This document shows, piece after piece, positions 15,435 to 18,321 of a stretch of DNA of 18,321 nt. Position numbers and translations under genes: made by a program. Within the stretch, counting starts at the first letter, position 1, and each line of letters opens with the position of its first letter. This stretch comes from Bacteriovoracaceae bacterium. GTDB lineage: Bacteria > Bdellovibrionota > Bacteriovoracia > Bacteriovoracales > Bacteriovoracaceae. Location: NCBI GenBank assembly GCA_947448095.1, contig CANFNN010000022.1:1-18321 (forward strand). The letters are read 5' to 3'. The notes under the pieces were generated by a model. It ran no database searches. It was not told where the DNA came from and saw only the letters and a program-made list of their open reading frames with translations.

Positions 15435-16268
15435 TTATTCCTCTAAGTTATAGCTCATATCAGATCGATTCTGCTCAACATTGAGATTTTTTAAGTTGGC
15501 CGGGATCGGCTGGTGGGGCGTGACTGGAAAAACGGTATCAAAATTCTTTTTGAAACGTACCGATTGTGGGTTTTCTAAAACGTAAAAATCGATGCCTTTT
15601 TTTCTAAATTCTTTTCCGGCGTCTTTCATCGAAATGATAACCCCTTTGGAATAAACATTCACCCCCGTCACGTCGGCATGAATACTGACCCCATCTTTTT
15701 TGAGGACTCGCATAATTTCATTGAAAAGTTCAAAAGTGTAGCGAATATAGGGCAAGGTTGACTGAGAATAAATGAGATCAAATTTATTATCATCGTATGG
15801 AATTCTTTGGCCAAAATCTAGATCCTGAAACACAACGTAAGGAAGAACCATTTCCTTGGCCTCAGCTTCCGTCATCAGATTGAACTTTAGCGCAGTTAAA
15901 ATAAAACTCTCCCGTCTATAAAAGGTGAGCGTCTTGGATTTATTTATGCCGTAAAATTCAACTTCAGGAAAAAGCTTCTTCAGCTCGATCAGAACTCTGC
16001 CGTTGCCGAATCCAACTTCCATTACTCTCGTCTTTTCTCCAAGGATTTTGTTCTTTTCATAAACTTCACTGACTAGATCTTCGATACGTAGAGGAGCTAT
16101 CTTTTCATTGAATTCCGCAAGTGAATGAGAACGAGATTTATTATAATTTAAATTTTTATACTGTTCAAAATTCATGGACTGAACAGAGTTGTCTGTTTGG
16201 AAATAAAGTGTCAGACAAAAAACAATCATGACGCTTGAAAAGAGAAGGAGAATGTTGCGCAAATTCAT
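15435..16268 (-). CDS. Membrane-anchored class I methyltransferase-fold protein
   Basis: A 277-residue protein. Residues 5-23 are a hydrophobic N-terminal span with no lipobox. Residues 80-200 show a Rossmann methyltransferase domain: motif I V-M-E-V-G-F-G-N-G (82-90), strand 2 V-E-F-Y-G-I-N (103-109), F-D-L-I-Y-S (163-168) and V-L-K-K-D-G-V (188-194), the pattern of SAM-dependent enzymes. The position at the end of strand 2, which usually carries an acidic residue for the ribose, is Asn109. R4 before the span and acidic residues after it predict that the domain faces the periplasm, where SAM is not expected. The start is ambiguous: AAGGA abuts the ATG at 16268, whereas a TTG two codons later would have 6-base spacing. 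The substrate is unknown. Confidence 0.75.
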   Translation of the reverse strand: MNLRNILLLFSSVMIVFCLTLYFQTDNSVQSMNFEQYKNLNYNKSRSHSLAEFNEKIAPLRIEDLVSEVYEKNKILGEKTRVMEVGFGNGRVLIELKKLFPEVEFYGINKSKTLTFYRRESFILTALKFNLMTEAEAKEMVLPYVVFQDLDFGQRIPYDDNKFDLIYSQSTLPYIRYTFELFNEIMRVLKKDGVSIHADVTGVNVYSKGVIISMKDAGKEFRKKGIDFYVLENPQSVRFKKNFDTVFPVTPHQPIPANLKNLNVEQNRSDMSYNLEE

Positions 16269-16342
16269 TCCTTATTGAAGCATAGATTTTGACAACTGCC
16301 CAGAACGTGAATAACATTTCAGAAAACTTACCCGGAGATTCA

Positions 16343-16789
16343 ATGAAACTTATCTTAGTCATCCTCCTGCTCGCTTTGAGCTCATCTTTGTTTGCCTCAG
16401 CTAATCAGTTGGGTGTCGGTGCAATGGTTGGTAACCCGACTGGACTTAATGGCAAGTATTGGTTGGATGATCAAAAGGCAGTTGATGCTGGAGTAGGGTT
16501 TTCTTTTGGAAGCCAAACAAACTTCAGCTTGCATTCGGACTATTTGCTTCAAAACGAAGGTGCTTTCTTTTTTAACGACGTTTATGCACTAGACTTATAC
16601 TACGGAGTTGGTGGGCGCATGCAGTTTGCCGACTCTTTAGAAATCGGGCTGAGAGTTCCGGTGGGTCTTGCCCACAAGTTTGCCAATCAACCAGCAGATG
16701 CCTTTGCTGAAATTGCACCTATTCTTGATTTCGTTGGGCGAACTGGTCTGGATGTTCATTTAGCGGTAGGGGCAAGATTCTATTTTTAA
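16343..16789 (+). CDS. Small outer-membrane beta-barrel protein
   Basis: 148 residues with a signal peptide (about 1-18, ending L-F-A-S). The mature part is a run of amphipathic strands: L-G-V-G-A-M-V-G-N-P-T-G-L-N, A-G-V-G-F-S-F, F-S-L-H-S-D-Y-L, L-D-L-Y-Y-G-V-G-G-R, and a final A-V-G-A-R-F-Y-F. The terminal Phe and aromatic-x-aromatic ending match the outer-membrane barrel signal read by BamA. About eight strands fit the length. The start is set at 16343 because GGAG stands 6 bases before it and the signal peptide starts there; an in-frame ATG at 16289 has neither. It is transcribed divergently from the methyltransferase-like gene, from which it is separated by 74 bases. The specific role is unknown. 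Confidence 0.8.
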   Translation: MKLILVILLLALSSSLFASANQLGVGAMVGNPTGLNGKYWLDDQKAVDAGVGFSFGSQTNFSLHSDYLLQNEGAFFFNDVYALDLYYGVGGRMQFADSLEIGLRVPVGLAHKFANQPADAFAEIAPILDFVGRTGLDVHLAVGARFYF

Positions 16790-16796
16790 TCCATCA

Positions 16797-16837
16797 TGAT
16801 TCCTGAATGCGCGAAGCGTTCAGGAGTCAGTTCTTTT
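16797..16837 (+). terminator. Long hairpin after the outer-membrane barrel gene
   Basis: A 14-bp stem (16797-16810 with 16816-16829) containing two G-U wobbles and a 5-base loop GCGAA, followed by GTTCTTTT. It begins 8 bases after the stop codon and fits a terminator. The tail is less uniform than usual, and a second smaller hairpin (AGTCA with TGACT, 16825-16841) would compete with its 3' side. Confidence 0.7.
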
Positions 16838-16956
16838 GACTTTCTGTAAGAAATCTTCAAATCTAACTTTTAATCATACTTTTCTATTTTTCCTTCTTCG
16901 CTATTTATGCGATAGAATATAGACAGAGAATTTATATTGTTTGAGAGGAGGTTTCG

Positions 16957-17082
16957 ATGAAATCTTTATTTTTAGCCGCTGTTTTGATGATCATTTCAAC
17001 CAGTTCATCGTTTGCGAAATCTGGTGCAAAAAGTACCCAGACGAATACTGACGGCATTAGAATGATCCGCGAGTTCAAATAA
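16957..17082 (+). CDS. Small secreted peptide (41 residues)
   Basis: Reading from ATG 16957 to TAA 17080-17082 gives 41 residues: a classical signal peptide (M-K-S-L-F-L-A-A, hydrophobic core, cleavage after S-F-A at 20) followed by only 21 residues. The mature part is polar, with four Lys, two Arg and no Cys, ending I-R-E-F-K. The ribosome binding site AGGAGG sits 6 bases before the ATG and is the best in the window, implying strong translation. A hairpin follows 10 bases after the stop. It has its own upstream region after the preceding hairpin, so it is probably a single-gene transcript. I do not recognise a family; an envelope-active or signalling peptide is possible but not shown. Confidence 0.65.
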   Translation: MKSLFLAAVLMIISTSSSFAKSGAKSTQTNTDGIRMIREFK

Positions 17083-17086
17083 TTCC

Positions 17087-17109
17087 TAAAAAAGGGTCAT
17101 TTTGGCCCT
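17087..17109 (-). terminator. Shared terminator between the small peptide gene and the msrA operon
   Basis: Stem AGGGTC (17093-17098) with GGCCCT (17104-17109), one G-U pair and a 5-base loop. Read on the minus strand it is followed by six T (17092-17087), so it is a good terminator for the minus-strand gene ending at 17113. On the plus strand the tail AGTTTATTT is weaker, so it may also end the peptide transcript. Confidence 0.75.
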
Positions 17110-17112
17110 AGT

Positions 17113-17682
17113 TTATTTGATCGTGATTTTTTCTTTTATTGATACCGCTTTGCCATAAATTTCAGTGATTCTGATCTCTCCACCCTTGTTTTCCTTGATG
17201 GGTTTTGTTTTGTTCAATGGATCTATCTTCACCGCATAATCCGCTTCAAATTTGATAATACCTTTTGTGCCTGTAAGCTGGGCCTTTCGGATCTCAAGAT
17301 TCATGAGTGGTTCGGATTCAATACTTGCCGTGATTTTGTTTTCACTAAAGAGGTGAGTGAAATCCTGTAGGTTTTTCAGTTTTAAGTCTGTGTTGAAGGG
17401 CATGAAGACTTTGGGTGTAACAGTGCCCTCGATATCGCAACCTTTTTGAAAGGTATAAGACATAGTGGCAGATTTTCGCATTAAAATGACGTCCATCCAG
17501 TTGATTTTGTACTTTTCGCAATTCTCGACACTGAAGTCCTTGGCCGGATTGCTATCAGATCCCGTTTTTTGAAGGATTGGTTTTACCAGTGCCTTTAATG
17601 ACTTCTTTACCCCTTCGACTTCCGAAGAGCCAAAGGCATTGAGGCTGATTGCAATTAGAGCAAAAGCTAAAAGATTCTTCAT
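17113..17682 (-). CDS. Secreted hypothetical protein downstream of msrA
   Basis: A 189-residue protein with a signal peptide (1-18, cleavage after A-F-G) and two Cys in the mature part (55 and 82) that could form a disulfide. The mature chain alternates beta segments with many Lys, for example T-V-T-P-K-V-F-M and I-T-E-I-Y-G-K-A, and shows no catalytic motif. It may be a small beta-sandwich or lipocalin-like protein, but I do not recognise the family. AGAG lies 7 bases before the ATG. It starts 18 bases after the msrA stop on the same strand, with the shared terminator after it, so both genes are probably one transcript. The link to oxidised-protein repair is by position only. Confidence 0.7.
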   Translation of the reverse strand: MKNLLAFALIAISLNAFGSSEVEGVKKSLKALVKPILQKTGSDSNPAKDFSVENCEKYKINWMDVILMRKSATMSYTFQKGCDIEGTVTPKVFMPFNTDLKLKNLQDFTHLFSENKITASIESEPLMNLEIRKAQLTGTKGIIKFEADYAVKIDPLNKTKPIKENKGGEIRITEIYGKAVSIKEKITIK

Positions 17683-17700
17683 TTTATTCTCTATTTTAAA

Positions 17701-18249
17701 TTAGTCACGCAACCAGTGGCAGGTGTAGCCCCCAGCATTCTTCTTCAAGTAATCCTGGTGGTATTCTTCGGCCGGGTAAAACTTTGTTGCGGGCAAGACC
17801 TGGGTCACAATCGGGCGATCCCATTTCTTGGAGGCATCAACTTTCTTAATCACTTCATGAGCTGTTTGTTTTTGCTCATCAGAGTGAAAGAATATGGCCG
17901 ACCGGTATTGAGATCCCTTGTCGTTGCCTTGCTGGTTAACGGTCGTTGGATTGTGCATTCTGAAAAAATAGCCCAAAATCTCAGCGTATGAAATCTTGGC
18001 CGAATCAAATTCTACTTCAATTGATTCCGCATGATTGGAAGTACCCAATTTCACGATATTATAATTAGGGTTATCAATGGATCCGCCGGTGTATCCCACC
18101 GTTGTGTTAAGGACCCCAGGAATCGCCCTGATAATCTCTTCCATGCCCCAAAAACAGCCTCCTGCGAGGGTAGCAATTTCTTTTTTCATCGTTTTGGCCC
18201 CTATACTGAATGTAAAAAATACCGAAAGCATGATTGTCATCACTTTCAT
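17701..18249 (-). CDS. msrA: Exported peptide-methionine (S)-S-oxide reductase MsrA
   Basis: A 182-residue enzyme that reduces methionine-S-sulfoxide in proteins. The catalytic G-G-C-F-W-G motif has C32; other family signatures are V-G-Y-T-G-G, the H-A-E-S-I-E-V segment, F-F-R-M-H-N-P-T and the Y-H-Q-D-Y-L stretch near the end. One resolving Cys remains at 177 in the C-terminal G-G-Y-T-C-H-W. Unlike the usual cytoplasmic MsrA, it begins with a signal peptide (hydrophobic stretch about 4-17, ending S-I-G-A), so it acts in the periplasm and needs an extracytoplasmic electron donor. The start is set at 18249 because GAGGTG lies 4 bases before it; an ATG four codons upstream (18261) is less well placed. 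A TATAAT on the minus strand (18268-18263) may be the -10, with no good -35. Confidence 0.93.
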   Translation of the reverse strand: MKVMTIMLSVFFTFSIGAKTMKKEIATLAGGCFWGMEEIIRAIPGVLNTTVGYTGGSIDNPNYNIVKLGTSNHAESIEVEFDSAKISYAEILGYFFRMHNPTTVNQQGNDKGSQYRSAIFFHSDEQKQTAHEVIKKVDASKKWDRPIVTQVLPATKFYPAEEYHQDYLKKNAGGYTCHWLRD

Positions 18250-18321
18250 AAAGCACCTCATGATTATAATGTCCTCACATAAGTATTTTGTCTACGTTGG
18301 TGTCATAGCGACTCCATATGA

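Noticed and set aside
16165..16362. 65-residue minus-strand frame starting at 16362
   Set aside because: It overlaps the signal peptide of the barrel gene and the start of the methyltransferase-like gene in another frame, with no signal of its own.
18260..18321. Plus-strand frame open to the right edge (ATG 18260 or 18269)
   Set aside because: Fewer than 21 codons are visible, there is no ribosome binding site, and it overlaps the msrA start region. A minus-strand frame from the edge also reaches a stop here, so neither can be chosen.

Overview
The window looks like chromosome from an AT-rich Gram-negative bacterium of the Bdellovibrio/Bacteriovorax type (Bdellovibrionota, most likely the Bacteriovoracales side). 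This is inferred from gene content: a Myxococcus-style gliding/Tol-like envelope cluster ending in an AgmX/PglI-type C-terminal domain, many short secreted proteins, a lipoprotein made of IPT/TIG repeats, a secreted trypsin-like protease, and a class I ribonucleotide reductase very close to the eukaryotic type. No tRNA, rRNA, insertion sequence, CRISPR array or phage gene is visible. Coding density is high.

Layout. (1) 1-5640, plus strand: the tail of an ExbD/TolR-like protein, a 955-residue exported TPR protein, a 273-residue TPR lipoprotein and a 602-residue protein with a cytoplasmic FHA domain, one membrane span, a periplasmic linker and a TonB-like AgmX/PglI C-terminal domain. The genes are only 3 bases apart and form one operon. 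The domain order recalls the Agl/Glt (AgnA-AglT-PglI) gliding genes of Myxococcus. (2) 5699-9288, plus strand: a 917-residue lipoprotein with nine TIG repeats, overlapping by 4 bases a secreted protein that looks like part of a beta-propeller. (3) 9292-10645: a convergent 113-residue gene with a GTG start, then a divergent secreted protein of unknown function. (4) 10646-14405: a 323-base regulatory region with two NrdR-box-like sites exactly 42 bp apart and three inverted repeats, then nrdB, nrdA and a strong terminator. (5) 14413-16268, minus strand: a secreted trypsin-like protease and a methyltransferase-fold protein with an N-terminal membrane span. (6) 16343-17082, plus strand: a small outer-membrane barrel, a hairpin, and a 41-residue secreted peptide with a near-perfect ribosome binding site. 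(7) 17083-18249, minus strand: exported msrA followed by a secreted hypothetical protein, ending at a hairpin shared with the peptide gene.

How the parts fit: region 1 reads as an energised trans-envelope machine (proton-channel partner, FHA sensor/TonB arm, TPR scaffold, outer-membrane TPR lipoprotein). The TIG lipoprotein and its coupled partner directly downstream could be a surface or adhesion module, but only position links them. Region 4 is a self-contained dNTP supply unit, probably under NrdR. The remaining genes are mostly single envelope or secreted proteins.
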